From contig CM055099.1 in assembly GCA_029204225.1 (NCBI GenBank), positions 66,493,852 through 66,557,851 of the forward strand: 64,000 nt of DNA, given 5' to 3'. A model generated the notes under the pieces. The model was given only the letters and a program-made list of their open reading frames with translations. It was not told the origin of the DNA and searched no databases. This document shows, piece by piece, positions 48,201 through 51,357 of the stretch; the stretch's first letter is position 1, and the number at the start of each line of letters is the position of its first letter. A program made the translations under genes and the position numbers. This DNA is from Diphasiastrum complanatum (Eukaryota; Streptophyta; Lycopodiopsida; Lycopodiales; Lycopodiaceae).

Positions 48201-51200
48201 GAGAATGCAATCAGCAAGCAATTAAGAGCTGGTCAAATCAAAAAGGTGAAACTTCCAAATGTACCTTTTCTATGGAGCAATCGCAAGACTTTCCAAGCAG
48301 ATTCAGGAATAAGACTATCATGAAGGCCAGTTTCTGAACCTTGTAAGAACTTCCAACTGGCACTTTCTTGAATTTCTGCCAACAGAACATTGCAAAAAAA
48401 AGGAAATTTACTTATGAAGATAGCTCAGCTTACACATCAAACTTGTAAAACTATAACCCTCTTACATAACACAATTTCCCCTCTTACCTTGTTGTTCGCT
48501 TTTCCTCTTCTCCCCTCTCCCCATAAACCCTTGCGTTATGACCAAGATCAAGCATAGAGCATCACGTGAACAAAAGTGGACAGCAAACTGATAATCGCAA
48601 AACCATCTCGTCCAAAGATGGCAATAGCATGCCTCCCTACAAAGGCTCTGATGTATGAGTCGACTACAAAGAACTCAAGGGGAACATTGTGGAATATGTA
48701 TGAGTTACTCTGGTTTTTGTTATCAAAGCTCTTAGAAAAACCTTCTAGGAAGCTATATTGGCTCAGTTGCTCTTAGCTTATCCACTAACAGCTCAGAACA
48801 GGGGCAATGGGTTGTCCTTAGTACATGGTCATGTGAATTGTAATGATTGAGGGTCTGTATTGACCTACTCATATGTCCATAACTCTCCCCTACTAACAAC
48901 ACGTTGGCCTCAATGTGAAAGAGCTCCAGAAAAATGCTAAATTGAATAGCTAGTGTAAATCCCACAAAATATAAGACTGCAAAAATGCATATGCATACGT
49001 CATATAGCCAATCACAGAAAACGTATATGCAGGATGGACCAAAAATGCCAAAGGAAGATGAGTCTCTTAGGCTATGATTCCATAAAAAATCTGCTGAAGA
49101 CAAATACGTATCAAGCCAATCCTATGGGCCAAGAATGCATCATGGCCAGACCAAACTGTCGACAATGGTGGAGATGGTGTTGATCCATAGTATCGTTGGA
49201 GGCATAAAATTTCATATATTTGTGCTAATAACTAGCCAATCCTAAGGAAATTCAAAGTTTGGACGAATTGATCAGAAACAACTTCTGAAGATGTTCCAAG
49301 TGCTATTTGTTTTCTTACAATAGACGAGGATATAATCCAAAAAGACTAGAAATGGCCAAACTTGTTTCAAAAAGTCATCTTGGGAGACAAGATTAATTAA
49401 TCCTTCCGAATCAATTCAACAACTCCTCGAGCACTGGTACTCATTCTTGATTGTGACCTTCTTTGATTCCCTATAGTTTATGCATAACTGCATAAAATTA
49501 CCTTTCTTCTTCACCAGAAGAACTGCGAATGCCCAAAGTGAACTACCTAGTTGAATTTTTTCTTTTCTTGAATAATCAGCCAACTACCTTTCCACCTCTT
49601 CCTCCTCCATTCTACTTCATCAATATGGAAGTTTACGAATGAATACAATTTGTGGCATTAAGTCTATTCTATGAGCTACCAGCCTACTAGGAAGCTAGCC
49701 ACCAAGTAAATCGTCAAGAAACACACACATCAACATATTCATCCAAAAGTTTCATCAATTGATCTCTTTTCCTATTTGATATGATTTCACCCAAACTCTA
49801 CCTTAAAAACAAGTTAAAAAGTAAACAGGTAAAATTTCCGTTGAACGCTTTCTAGCAAACAAAATTTACAAAAATGTTTTGCAATTTTCCAGATTCATTG
49901 CTGCTCTATAATCATGCTTCAACTTGTGATGGAAGCCACATATCTTCCGCTAATCTTTTTCCTAGAAACGATGGGGGAAAATGTTTTTGCTAACTCTACT
50001 AACATCTCACACAAACTTCTCAACTCTTGCAAGGTTCTTGGTCATTTTCCAACTAACCAGACCCTCACTGCTTTGGCCACATGTGGGCTGGTGATTTCTT
50101 GCACGAAGAAAGATATCACTCATCCAAATTGCTCTCATATTGTCTTCCATCAATCCTCCACAAGGCTTTGCAAGCATATCCAACTTAAATGCTGCAAAAA
50201 TCTGCCCCAATTGTTGCCAAAAATCTTGAGCTTTTCTCCTTTTTTACTAGAACTGGTTGTCCAAAGAAATCCGCAGATGCAAAGATAGGAAGGTACATAG
50301 ATGCCCGTTCCGTTTCGAAACGCGTACAGAACGGTCGTTCACATTCACAGACCAGTGAGGCAAATGATTCCTAAAAATTGTGGGATCGCAGGAGTAGGAC
50401 TTCACAAATTCACAAATCCACAGGCAAGTTATGAGAGGTGGGATTGCAGGCAATTCTGAATTCTCAGATCAGTTTTCATGAGTTTTTTGTGGGAGTGCAT
50501 AGCAGGCGCAAAGGAAAAGACAAAAAACGTAGCTCGATCTGTACGTACAGAACACGTTCTGTTCCGAATGTACGGAACGAAACATACCGAGGAAGAATGC
50601 TCAGAACGGGTATCTATGGGAAGGTATATGCATATCACCACTTACAAATGAACACAGTGCAGATGAAACATACTCTAAATTCAAAAGTAACAAAGTAAAA
50701 AAAAGGTACATATTCCAGCTAGTTTTTATTGATTATCCTTGCCAAAACAAGATGCATGCAAACTCGCCAAACATGTAGGAGACTCAAAAAAATACAAGAC
50801 GAGTACCAGAAGTTGGAGGTGTTGGCTCTTTGTCTGATTGTAATCCCTTCTCATCAATCGAGACTGATTCCGAATTCAAATTTTCATTCTCCAAATGGGT
50901 CAAATCCTGTGAGAGGCCATGGTCATTTGACAAAGAAGCAAGGAAAAGCTAAAATTATGAAAATCTGGAGGTGGTGTGACTATGCATCTAAAACTTGAAC
51001 AATAATATGATGGGCTCTATGTTGAGTCTTCATAGCTCCAACAATAGCAAACTGTATCTTATGCAAAATATCAATGGCAAACACCTCAATGGCAACTTAC
51101 ACACATCATAAATAGAATTTCAAATGGCATATATTAGGATCATGAAAGTGGGCTGCTTTTTCCACTTTAAATTGAATCACTCTTCCAATATAATGTGTTG

Positions 51201-51357
51201 AACTCGCCTGATTTTACCTCAAAAAGCAAACCTGATAGCATAGAAGAATTTCAAAACTTGCCTTGAAATGATGGACAAGAGTTTGGAAGGAAGCAATTGA
51301 GGACCGGCGCAATGCATCCCTCAAATTGCGATGGGTACGGGTGACAACGCCAGTCAT
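14999..51357 (-). CDS. PcnB-type nucleotidyltransferase (poly(A) polymerase-like / CCA-adding family), very long introns
   Basis: The protein is pieced together from minus-strand exons at 51357-51262, 50948-50807, 48375-48265, 41152-41055, 40944-40852, 22517-22357, 22175-22088, 21918-21873, 21741-21632, 20967-20860, 20038-20008, 16410-16263 and 15323-14999. Phases agree at every junction, giving about 519 residues. Family blocks in order: [19 protein letters not shown] (about 122-140, the metal-binding D138 and D140 of class II nucleotidyltransferases), [11 protein letters not shown] (162-172), [41 protein letters not shown] (279-293), [26 protein letters not shown]. These enzymes add A residues or CCA to RNA 3' ends; the two activities cannot be told apart here. 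The Arg/Ser-rich N-terminus suggests import into plastid or mitochondrion. Family proteins continue about 50-90 residues beyond the last exon seen, so the 3' end is missing. Introns reach about 18.3 kb. Confidence 0.85.
15324..16262 (-). other. Intron of the nucleotidyltransferase gene, nothing else seen
   Basis: AT-rich, about 0.9 kb, without open frames or repeats that I recognise. It is one of the shorter introns. Confidence 0.6.
16263..16410 (-). CDS. Nucleotidyltransferase exon 13 candidate (divergent)
   Basis: Acceptor CTACTTGCAG (ending 16411), donor CTAAG|GTGGGA (16262). The frame encodes [20 protein letters not shown], then [20 protein letters not shown] and PHEVREVLR. It enters in phase 1, as exon 11 requires, and leaves in phase 2, as the next exon requires. 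But it does not clearly show the family's L-F-x-x-L-D-x-L...L-W block expected here. It may be a divergent exon or a chance frame; another exon may lie between it and exon 11. Confidence 0.45.
16411..20007 (-). other. Intron region of the nucleotidyltransferase gene
   Basis: About 3.6 kb between exons 11 and 13. It holds no LTR, LINE or MITE structure that I can identify. Two stretches look faintly coding: minus strand at about 19600-19320 (listed separately) and minus strand at 18225-18010 (71 open codons without a recognised family). The rest, including 17.0-17.9 kb, shows nothing. Confidence 0.4.
19315..19530 (-). other. Possible extra coding segment, unknown
   Basis: One minus-strand frame stays open for about 100 codons and reads [38 protein letters not shown] and [18 protein letters not shown]. 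It lies in the right place and strand for a missing exon of the nucleotidyltransferase, where family members have a loosely similar L-x-x-L-F-x-N-L-x-x-x-L. A TAG acceptor at about 19531 would keep phase 1, but no good donor is evident. It could equally be an old transposon piece. I do not recognise it. Confidence 0.25.
20008..20038 (-). CDS. Nucleotidyltransferase exon 11 (31 bases, probable)
   Basis: Acceptor AACCTAG (ending 20039) and a strong donor GAC|GTAAGT (20007). It encodes [10 protein letters not shown]. The A-A-Y directly after L-P-L-Q matches the family (L-P-x-Q-A-A-Y). The tiny size makes it uncertain on its own, but phase (0 in, 1 out) and position fit. Confidence 0.65.
20860..20967 (-). 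CDS. Nucleotidyltransferase exon 10
   Basis: Acceptor CTTATAG (ending 20968), donor CTTCAA|GTACGT (20859). It encodes [20 protein letters not shown], then [16 protein letters not shown], matching the family block M-x-Y-G-x-A-x-x-S-L-x-L-L-W-x-F-G-x-L-x-x-L-L-P. Phase 0 at both ends. Confidence 0.92.
21632..21741 (-). CDS. Nucleotidyltransferase exon 9 ([14 protein letters not shown])
   Basis: Acceptor ATCTTCAG (ending 21742), donor AACAAG|GTGAAG (21631). It encodes [20 protein letters not shown], then [17 protein letters not shown]: the R-x-L-R-A-x-R-x-A-x-x-L-G-F helix that contacts ATP in the class, fully conserved. Confidence 0.95.
21873..21918 (-). CDS. Nucleotidyltransferase exon 8 (46 bases)
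   Basis: Acceptor TTTTGTAG (ending 21919), donor TTCTG|GTAAAT (21872). It encodes [15 protein letters not shown], matching the family pattern R-T-x-x-x-A-x-x-S-F-x-E-D that sits just before R-x-L-R-A. Very short, and recognisable only because its phases (0 in, 1 out) fit both neighbours. Confidence 0.9.
22088..22175 (-). CDS. Nucleotidyltransferase exon 7
   Basis: Acceptor TTGCAG (ending 22176), donor AGTG|GTAATAG (22087). It encodes [20 protein letters not shown] and KERKVELTV, the conserved D-Y-x-G-G-x-x-D-L strand/turn of the family. It enters in phase 2 and leaves in phase 0. Confidence 0.95.
22357..22517 (-). CDS. Nucleotidyltransferase exon 6 (RDFTVNG motif)
   Basis: Acceptor CAATGGTAG (ending 22518), donor AATGG|GTAAGG (22356). 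It encodes [15 protein letters not shown], a variable polar loop, and [23 protein letters not shown]-x-N is the second conserved motif of the class (ribose and base selection region). It follows exon 5 after an intron of about 18.3 kb. Confidence 0.95.
22794..22865. repeat. 28-base direct repeat, two copies
   Basis: The stretch from 'atttcaaagcatcttc' to 'aatcagtgcat' occurs at 22794-22821 and again at 22838-22865, a period of 44 bases. It looks like a local duplication. Confidence 0.8.
22960..23330 (+). pseudogene. Ty3/gypsy integrase remnant
   Basis: Across frames the plus strand reads [33 protein letters not shown] (with Asp codons degraded), [23 protein letters not shown]-stop-EA. This corresponds to the gypsy integrase core K-T-x-x-A-x-x-x-A-x-x-F ... 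P-x-x-x-x-S-D-x-D ... Y-H-P-Q-T-D-G-Q-x-E. Several stops are present. No LTR belonging to it was found. Confidence 0.7.
23340..24204. other. Stretch without recognised genes
   Basis: No convincing open frame. It lies between the integrase remnant and the gypsy LTR and contains a short GC-richer piece at about 23490-23560. It may be the decayed 3' part of the upstream gypsy copy. Confidence 0.35.
24205..24755 (+). repeat. 5' LTR of a Ty3/gypsy element
   Basis: It starts TGTTAGGAATG and ends GTAAC directly before a perfect primer site. A TATA-like box (GGCTATAAGTAGG) at about 24563 lies in the expected place, about 190 bases before the LTR end. Near the end is a 31-base tandem duplication (24660-24690 and 24691-24721, TTAAGTCTTGCTTATGTG...). 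No 3' LTR partner is in the window. Confidence 0.75.
24757..24768 (+). promoter_or_regulatory. Primer-binding site of the gypsy element
   Basis: TGGTATCAGAGC, an exact match to the standard plant initiator-tRNA-Met primer site, just after the LTR. Confidence 0.85.
24769..25400 (+). other. gypsy leader between primer site and gag
   Basis: A pyrimidine-rich untranslated leader with an A13 tract at about 24979-24991. Overlapping frames in it (for example 24969-25394) look like compositional by-products. Confidence 0.55.
25401..26786 (+). CDS. Ty3/gypsy gag-protease, uninterrupted gag
   Basis: 461 open codons; the more likely start is the ATG at 25458 ([20 protein letters not shown]). The Retrotrans_gag core lies at about residues 130-260: [58 protein letters not shown]. 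It is followed by a Pro/Ser-rich region, a CCHC zinc knuckle ([14 protein letters not shown], about 356-369) and the start of the aspartic protease, [12 protein letters not shown] (about 447-458), with the D-T-G catalytic triad intact. The frame stops 3 codons later (LYH-stop at 26786), so the protease is cut off unless a frameshift is used. A functional gag is possible; the pol is lost downstream. Confidence 0.9.
   Translation: MTTRVRSLKFSSIPTTIIMAHSPTPSETTQETLSDQFRRMDETLSGLVLRFDTVMTGFATMQSQIDSLQPHGPGKAHVFPSFGTPPPFGFPSSSASHPGGGPFIPPNPSPGFFSRPPLPEPHFARDFRDRVQLATYSGSSDGNLLENWFAKLDTYFQIYPKTDPQKIQLAALHLDGCAATWWRVYRADPDREGLHLWHTFRRDLRHAMIDPQWLDRQRDTFRSLTQTSDLASYTDQFMELSYLFTDLQPTELISRYIAGLRGALRYDVSSFRPPTLVEAMSLASTLQHKYSDTLPSRFSRPHPSASSFPAASTPTPAPSVPALSIVPSSPRPPTPRPAFVQRYTSAEFANLQQQRLCFRCESPDHFARDCRQPLPTTTVVFYHEGTTPDDSDIYIHISDEPDLSSEPSTILLPATYHAQLAYATWTGRPGPRSIRLRVRITGREYIALVDTGSTHSFMLYH
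26787..27222 (+). pseudogene. Rest of the gypsy protease and spacer
   Basis: In another frame, [20 protein letters not shown] is followed by a stop (TAG at 26875) and then [40 protein letters not shown] (the conserved D-(L/V)-I-L-G-x-x-W of gypsy proteases) and FTQQTLTF. Open from 26935 to 27222. Reverse transcriptase, RNase H and integrase, which should follow, are absent. Sequence up to about 27510 is of unclear origin and then LINE sequence starts. Confidence 0.8.
27510..28222 (+). pseudogene. LINE segment 1: ORF1 (coiled coil and RNA-binding part)
   Basis: Frames in this stretch give a coiled coil ([19 protein letters not shown] near 27632-27690, then [20 protein letters not shown] in the next frame) and the ORF1 C-terminal part: [20 protein letters not shown], then [20 protein letters not shown] and [18 protein letters not shown]. 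The same layout occurs in the LINEs at 10.4 kb and 35 kb. At least two frameshifts and stops break it. The 5' boundary with the gypsy element is not precise. Confidence 0.75.
28240..29040 (+). pseudogene. LINE segment 1: endonuclease domain
   Basis: APE-like endonuclease motifs appear in order but across frames: GFWNCNGIL (about 28276), [20 protein letters not shown] (about 28397, metal-binding Glu), [17 protein letters not shown] (about 28650), [40 protein letters not shown] (about 28880) and [13 protein letters not shown]. The last motif has N-H where active enzymes have D-H. Stops and frameshifts make it inactive. Confidence 0.8.
29041..29978 (+). pseudogene. LINE segment 1: linker and start of reverse transcriptase
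   Basis: The frame 28847-29632 runs through the endonuclease-RT linker ([40 protein letters not shown]). The RT N-terminus follows across frames: [71 protein letters not shown]. It stops there, before the catalytic motif A. At AGCAGAGG (29971-29978) the sequence switches to the endonuclease part of the next LINE copy. Confidence 0.8.
29971..33158 (+). mobile_element. LINE segment 2: endonuclease end, complete RT, 3' end
   Basis: It starts in the endonuclease domain ([20 protein letters not shown], then [20 protein letters not shown], with a small GGHS duplication) and runs to a 3' end with an AATAAA-like signal (TTAATAAAATC at about 33136) and a (TTTC)n(TC)n tail. The 5' part of the element (ORF1, most of the endonuclease) is missing. 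Confidence 0.8.
30089..32983 (+). CDS. LINE ORF2 reverse transcriptase, 964 uninterrupted codons
   Basis: The frame is also open upstream to about 29972, so the ATG is only nominal. Order: end of endonuclease (VDYFMGSP..., [10 protein letters not shown] with the S-D-H motif), linker, then RT with [20 protein letters not shown], motif [16 protein letters not shown] (D366), motif [19 protein letters not shown] (about 422-439), motif [12 protein letters not shown] (YADD at 465-468), [27 protein letters not shown]. Towards the C-terminus is a CCHC-like finger [19 protein letters not shown] (about 795-813) and an Arg-rich tail ([19 protein letters not shown]). All catalytic Asp residues are present. 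It lies antisense in an intron of the nucleotidyltransferase gene. It belongs to the non-LTR class; I cannot fix the clade by eye. Confidence 0.92.
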   Translation: MGSPFLLHFISSFSVHRTTLSDHSYLSLFVGHLHITPILSSTPTAKPTYRYTSHHTPLYREALSDLLTYFPHEHTLEEQSLFLVQTIHTAASIAFPSPRPKDQQRHRPYNPWYDQECIQLHQNLIYACSHLPHMTKTISRVYRRTTKKKKIAYEIGQGKKLMDLLFSSSSGSFWKRFLPRSPPPRITDLSTWVAYATSLYTIPDTPPLPTSCLTDTSAIFTNELIEKAITRLHSHKAKDVDELEAELLKYAPDILSPFLSILFNRAVTSDFPSPWTTNLIHPIHKGGDPMKADNYRTIMINHLFAKVYGSILQSEISTEMDARSLHAIGQAAFRPGYTTSDHIFTLRSIIEEAKAKRERVYCCFVDFRKAFDSVPRHLLIQRLHDRGFQEDTIQAVVAVYRRVIGRVRLSGVISPEVVSTIGVKQGCPLSPTLFGLYIDELEHVIQSDGGEGCTLGDLIIAILLYADDVVLLSRTREGLQRHLDALLSFCTRWGLSVNVAKTKVMVFNTSRSFMMRQELLWDGHPLEVVDSYTYLGVLFSGPTFSMRHAATSRVRKGYASLVDLERLCFSSHIRDATSKCRLFDTMVVPSAMYASETWSTGLTATDWTYISRLQIRLLSRMIRAKPLVPHQIILAEFAVPPIQIEALFHIVTFIQRLEDLQDGGTHYVVAALSSSRRLHSEGHLFSWYSQACCLLSTLGIQISDLPAGTHQYIRGLLYRSYLHTTWQGPLGTKSEFYRTHFLSLDPVGCPIVSGYLLRSISHSLRIAMGQCRVSSHQLAIETSKYSGTPREDRLCSMCVMHETEDESHFLFRCPAYYEIRGRYYCLFREHPVTLSTLISYEDPRCVALMIREMSDLRRRRLDGTHSLTQLSIDECISRRRQRSEVPIGSDSDGEAEIPDSFVHRHQRPCRRPERQSVIRSQSRAPRQQRRHRRPIRRQRSRAHLITPSQHTIHHFFHADGHRDI
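33147..33208. repeat. (TTTC)n(TC)n microsatellite, LINE 3' tail
   Basis: TTTC units followed by about 25 TC dinucleotides at the very end of LINE segment 2. The next LINE segment starts immediately after. A similar tail ends segment 3 at 34500-34538. Confidence 0.9.
33209..34499 (+). pseudogene. LINE segment 3: 5'-truncated reverse transcriptase
   Basis: It begins in the RT linker ([20 protein letters not shown]) and continues [40 protein letters not shown]. It shifts frame at about 33595, then gives [32 protein letters not shown] (YVDD instead of YADD), shifts again at about 33860, then [62 protein letters not shown] and a stop at 34275. The finger and tail are deleted; a 3' untranslated region and tail follow. 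Confidence 0.85.
34497..34538. repeat. (CTTT)n(CT)n tail of LINE segment 3
   Basis: Five CTTT units then CT repeats, ending where the next LINE copy (segment 4) starts with 'ccagagatggtgg'. Confidence 0.9.
34627..35722 (+). pseudogene. LINE segment 4: ORF1, one frameshift
   Basis: ATG at 34627 ([20 protein letters not shown]) opens a Pro/Ser/Gly-rich N-terminus with loose G-P-S-P-P repeats. A coiled coil follows ([46 protein letters not shown]), then [12 protein letters not shown] single-base shift at about 35402 moves the conserved part into the next frame: [60 protein letters not shown], ending at 35722. This is a LINE ORF1: a trimerising coiled coil plus RNA-binding domain that coats the element RNA. 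It would be complete apart from the one shift. Confidence 0.82.
35763..36890 (+). pseudogene. LINE segment 4: endonuclease domain
   Basis: Motifs across frames: [20 protein letters not shown] (about 35823), [18 protein letters not shown] (metal-binding Glu), [40 protein letters not shown], then from 36255 an open frame with [56 protein letters not shown] and [13 protein letters not shown] (N-H in place of D-H). It ends at a stop (36888). At least two frameshifts lie upstream of 36255. Confidence 0.82.
36891..37385 (+). pseudogene. LINE segment 4: linker and RT N-terminus, cut off
   Basis: Short frames match the linker ([60 protein letters not shown]) and the start of RT up to '[13 protein letters not shown]' in the next frame. 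At about 37385, within the GDP-x-x-x-D-N-Y-R block, the LINE stops and a palindrome-rich sequence (hAT-like end) begins. Confidence 0.8.
37386..37500. mobile_element. hAT-like element end with palindromic array
   Basis: It begins CAAGGTTACACCCCG, close to the end of the element at 38114 (CAAAGATGCAGCCCG). It is followed by repeated TTCGAACC motifs, including the 20-base palindrome TTCGAACCGGCCGGTTCGAA at about 37416-37435. The insertion interrupts a LINE at ACCCCATG. No matching right end or second ACCCCATG was found, so the element is truncated or its partner end has decayed. Confidence 0.55.
37501..38113. other. Stretch without recognised genes
   Basis: AT-rich, no convincing open frame, no repeat recognised. 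It may be the interior of the element that starts at 37386. Confidence 0.4.
38114..38598. mobile_element. hAT-like MITE, 485 bp, with 8-bp target duplication
   Basis: The left end CAAAGATGCAGC and the right end GCTGCAACACAG (reverse complement CTGTGTTGCAGC) form imperfect terminal repeats. The element is flanked on both sides by CTACTAAC (38106-38113 and 38599-38606), an exact 8-bp duplication as hAT transposases make. Inside each end is a dense array of short palindromes: GTTCCGGAAC/GATCCGG at 38128-38190 and GATCCGGATC/GCGGATCGCGATCCGC at 38505-38590. No transposase is encoded. Confidence 0.8.
38607..40851. other. Stretch without recognised genes
   Basis: No host exon or element protein recognised. 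At about 39240-39540 there is a possible LTR-like piece: a TATAAATA box at about 39376 and, on the minus strand, CCAACAATGGTATCAAGAAC at about 39528-39509, resembling an LTR end plus primer site. The two signals point in opposite directions and I could not define an element. Confidence 0.3.
40852..40944 (-). CDS. Nucleotidyltransferase exon 5
   Basis: Acceptor CACATGCAG (ending 40945), donor GAG|GTTCGA (40851). It encodes 31 residues: [11 protein letters not shown], then [29 protein letters not shown] is a hallmark block of plant PcnB-like proteins. Phase 0 at both ends. Confidence 0.95.
41055..41152 (-). CDS. Nucleotidyltransferase exon 4 (catalytic GG...DxD motif)
   Basis: Acceptor CTGTGCAG (ending 41153), donor GTGAG|GTGG (41054). 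It encodes [18 protein letters not shown] and [15 protein letters not shown]. The LVGGSVRD signature followed by D-F-D is the nucleotide- and metal-binding site of class II nucleotidyltransferases, complete and unmutated. Confidence 0.95.
43136..43189. repeat. 27-base tandem duplication
   Basis: 'gtggagt.tgctcaaatttacttcaag' occurs twice head to tail (43136-43162, 43163-43189) with one difference. The unit is 9 codons long and lies in a purine-rich stretch (42.9-43.9 kb) that has short plus-strand frames (for example 43595-43849, 84 codons) without a recognised family. Confidence 0.8.
43980..44510 (+). repeat. Possible LTR and primer-like site, plus strand
   Basis: A TATA-like box (CTATAAATAGC, about 44164-44174) is followed about 320 bases later by ACAATTTTGCTATCAAAGCATTAG (about 44487-44510). 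TGCTATCAAAGC resembles a TGGTATCAAAGC primer site with one change. The LTR start is uncertain (TGTTCTACATG at about 43974 is one candidate). No coding part follows; a MITE sits in the presumed leader. Confidence 0.4.
44818..45144. mobile_element. hAT-like MITE, 327 bp, with near-perfect 8-bp target duplication
   Basis: Terminal inverted repeats are CATAGTTGC (44818-44826) and GCAACTATG (45136-45144), perfect over 9 bases. Flanks are ATATGTAG (44810-44817) and ATTTGTAG (45145-45152), 7 of 8 identical. Subterminal palindromes are present: AATCATGATT twice on the left, and CCCATTTCAG...CTGAAATGGG on the right. Non-coding. Ends and length match the 323-bp element at 50296. Confidence 0.82.
45226..46054 (-). 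repeat. 3' LTR of copia G (minus strand)
   Basis: On the minus strand the LTR starts at 46054 (TGTTGGATTTTAATGC) directly after a polypurine tract (AAGGGGGAG, about 46063-46055). The other end is probably ...CGATTTCCGACA at 45226. From 45600 to 46010 it is full of degenerate GAAGTCGATG-like units. Confidence 0.65.
46068..46276 (-). pseudogene. copia G RNase H C-terminal end
   Basis: The minus-strand frame reads [40 protein letters not shown] and [18 protein letters not shown], the last part of a copia RNase H (H-I-E-I-R-Y-H and A-D-x-x-T-K-A-L blocks), ending in a stop just before the polypurine tract. Upstream it is cut off at about 46276. Confidence 0.85.
46346..46364. repeat. Run of 19 C
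   Basis: An uninterrupted C19 tract (G19 on the other strand), followed by CT-rich sequence. Its length should be treated as approximate, because such runs are often mis-sequenced. Confidence 0.85.
46370..48264. other. Stretch without recognised genes
   Basis: Several medium-length frames on both strands (for example minus 47199-46876, plus 46941-47204), none with a recognised family. A faintly coding plus-strand piece at about 46595-46880 is broken by stops. Confidence 0.35.
48265..48375 (-). CDS. Nucleotidyltransferase exon 3
   Basis: Acceptor TTGGCAG (ending at 48376) and donor AAAAG|GTACAT (48264). It encodes [20 protein letters not shown] and [13 protein letters not shown], the stretch that in plant family members precedes the catalytic motif (pattern: S-x-W-K ... 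I-P-x-S-x-W-x-V-L-x-x-L-x-x-x-G). It joins in phase 1 to exon 4, completing the Gly of G-F-E-A-Y-L-V-G-G. Confidence 0.8.
49400..49600 (-). pseudogene. Ty3/gypsy reverse transcriptase remnant
   Basis: Minus strand: [20 protein letters not shown], then [18 protein letters not shown]. This corresponds to the gypsy RT block S-P-x-A-x-P-V-L-x-V-K-K-K-(D)-G-x-x-R-x-C-(I/V)-D-Y-R-x-L-N-x-V-T-x-K-N-x-Y-P. The D of C-I-D-Y-R has become N. No further domains were readable. Confidence 0.7.
50296..50618. mobile_element. hAT-like MITE, 323 bp, with perfect 8-bp target duplication
   Basis: The left end CATAGATGCCCGTTC (50296-50310) and the right end GAACGGGTATCTATG (50604-50618) are inverted repeats matching at 14 of 15 bases. 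Both sides carry GGAAGGTA (50288-50295 and 50619-50626). Palindromic motifs follow each end (GTTTCGAAAC, GTACGTAC, and GTTCCG/CGGAAC pairs). No coding capacity. It sits in the intron between exons 2 and 3. Confidence 0.9.
50807..50948 (-). CDS. Nucleotidyltransferase exon 2 (hydrophilic N-terminal linker)
   Basis: Flanked by an acceptor (AATTTTAG, AG at 50950-50949) and a donor (TCTG|GTACTC at 50806). It encodes 47 residues such as [20 protein letters not shown] and DKEPTPPTS: a polar, probably disordered segment, as expected between a transit peptide and the catalytic domain. It enters in phase 0 and leaves in phase 1, exactly what exon 3 needs. Confidence 0.6.
51262..51357 (-). CDS. Nucleotidyltransferase exon 1 (start codon, transit peptide)
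   Basis: ATG at 51357 opens 32 codons: [20 protein letters not shown] and so on, rich in Arg, Ser and Ala with one acidic residue, as in organelle transit peptides. An in-frame stop (TAA) lies upstream with no other ATG between. The exon would end at AAG followed by GCAAGT at 51261, a fit to the rare GC donor consensus (AG|GCAAGT). The phase (0) matches exon 2. No homologous block supports it, so confidence is limited. Confidence 0.45.

Larger units (their letters stand above)
41153..48264 (-). other. 7.1-kb intron between exons 3 and 4
   Basis: It contains a possible plus-strand LTR with primer-like site (about 43.98-44.51 kb), a hAT-like MITE (44.8 kb), a minus-strand copia 3' end (45.2-46.3 kb) and a C19 tract. 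41.2-43.1 kb and 46.4-48.2 kb hold nothing I recognise. Confidence 0.75.
48376..50806 (-). other. 2.4-kb intron between exons 2 and 3
   Basis: Contains a decayed minus-strand gypsy RT (49.4-49.7 kb) and a hAT-like MITE (50.3 kb). The rest, including 48.4-49.4 kb, shows no recognised gene. Confidence 0.6.
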
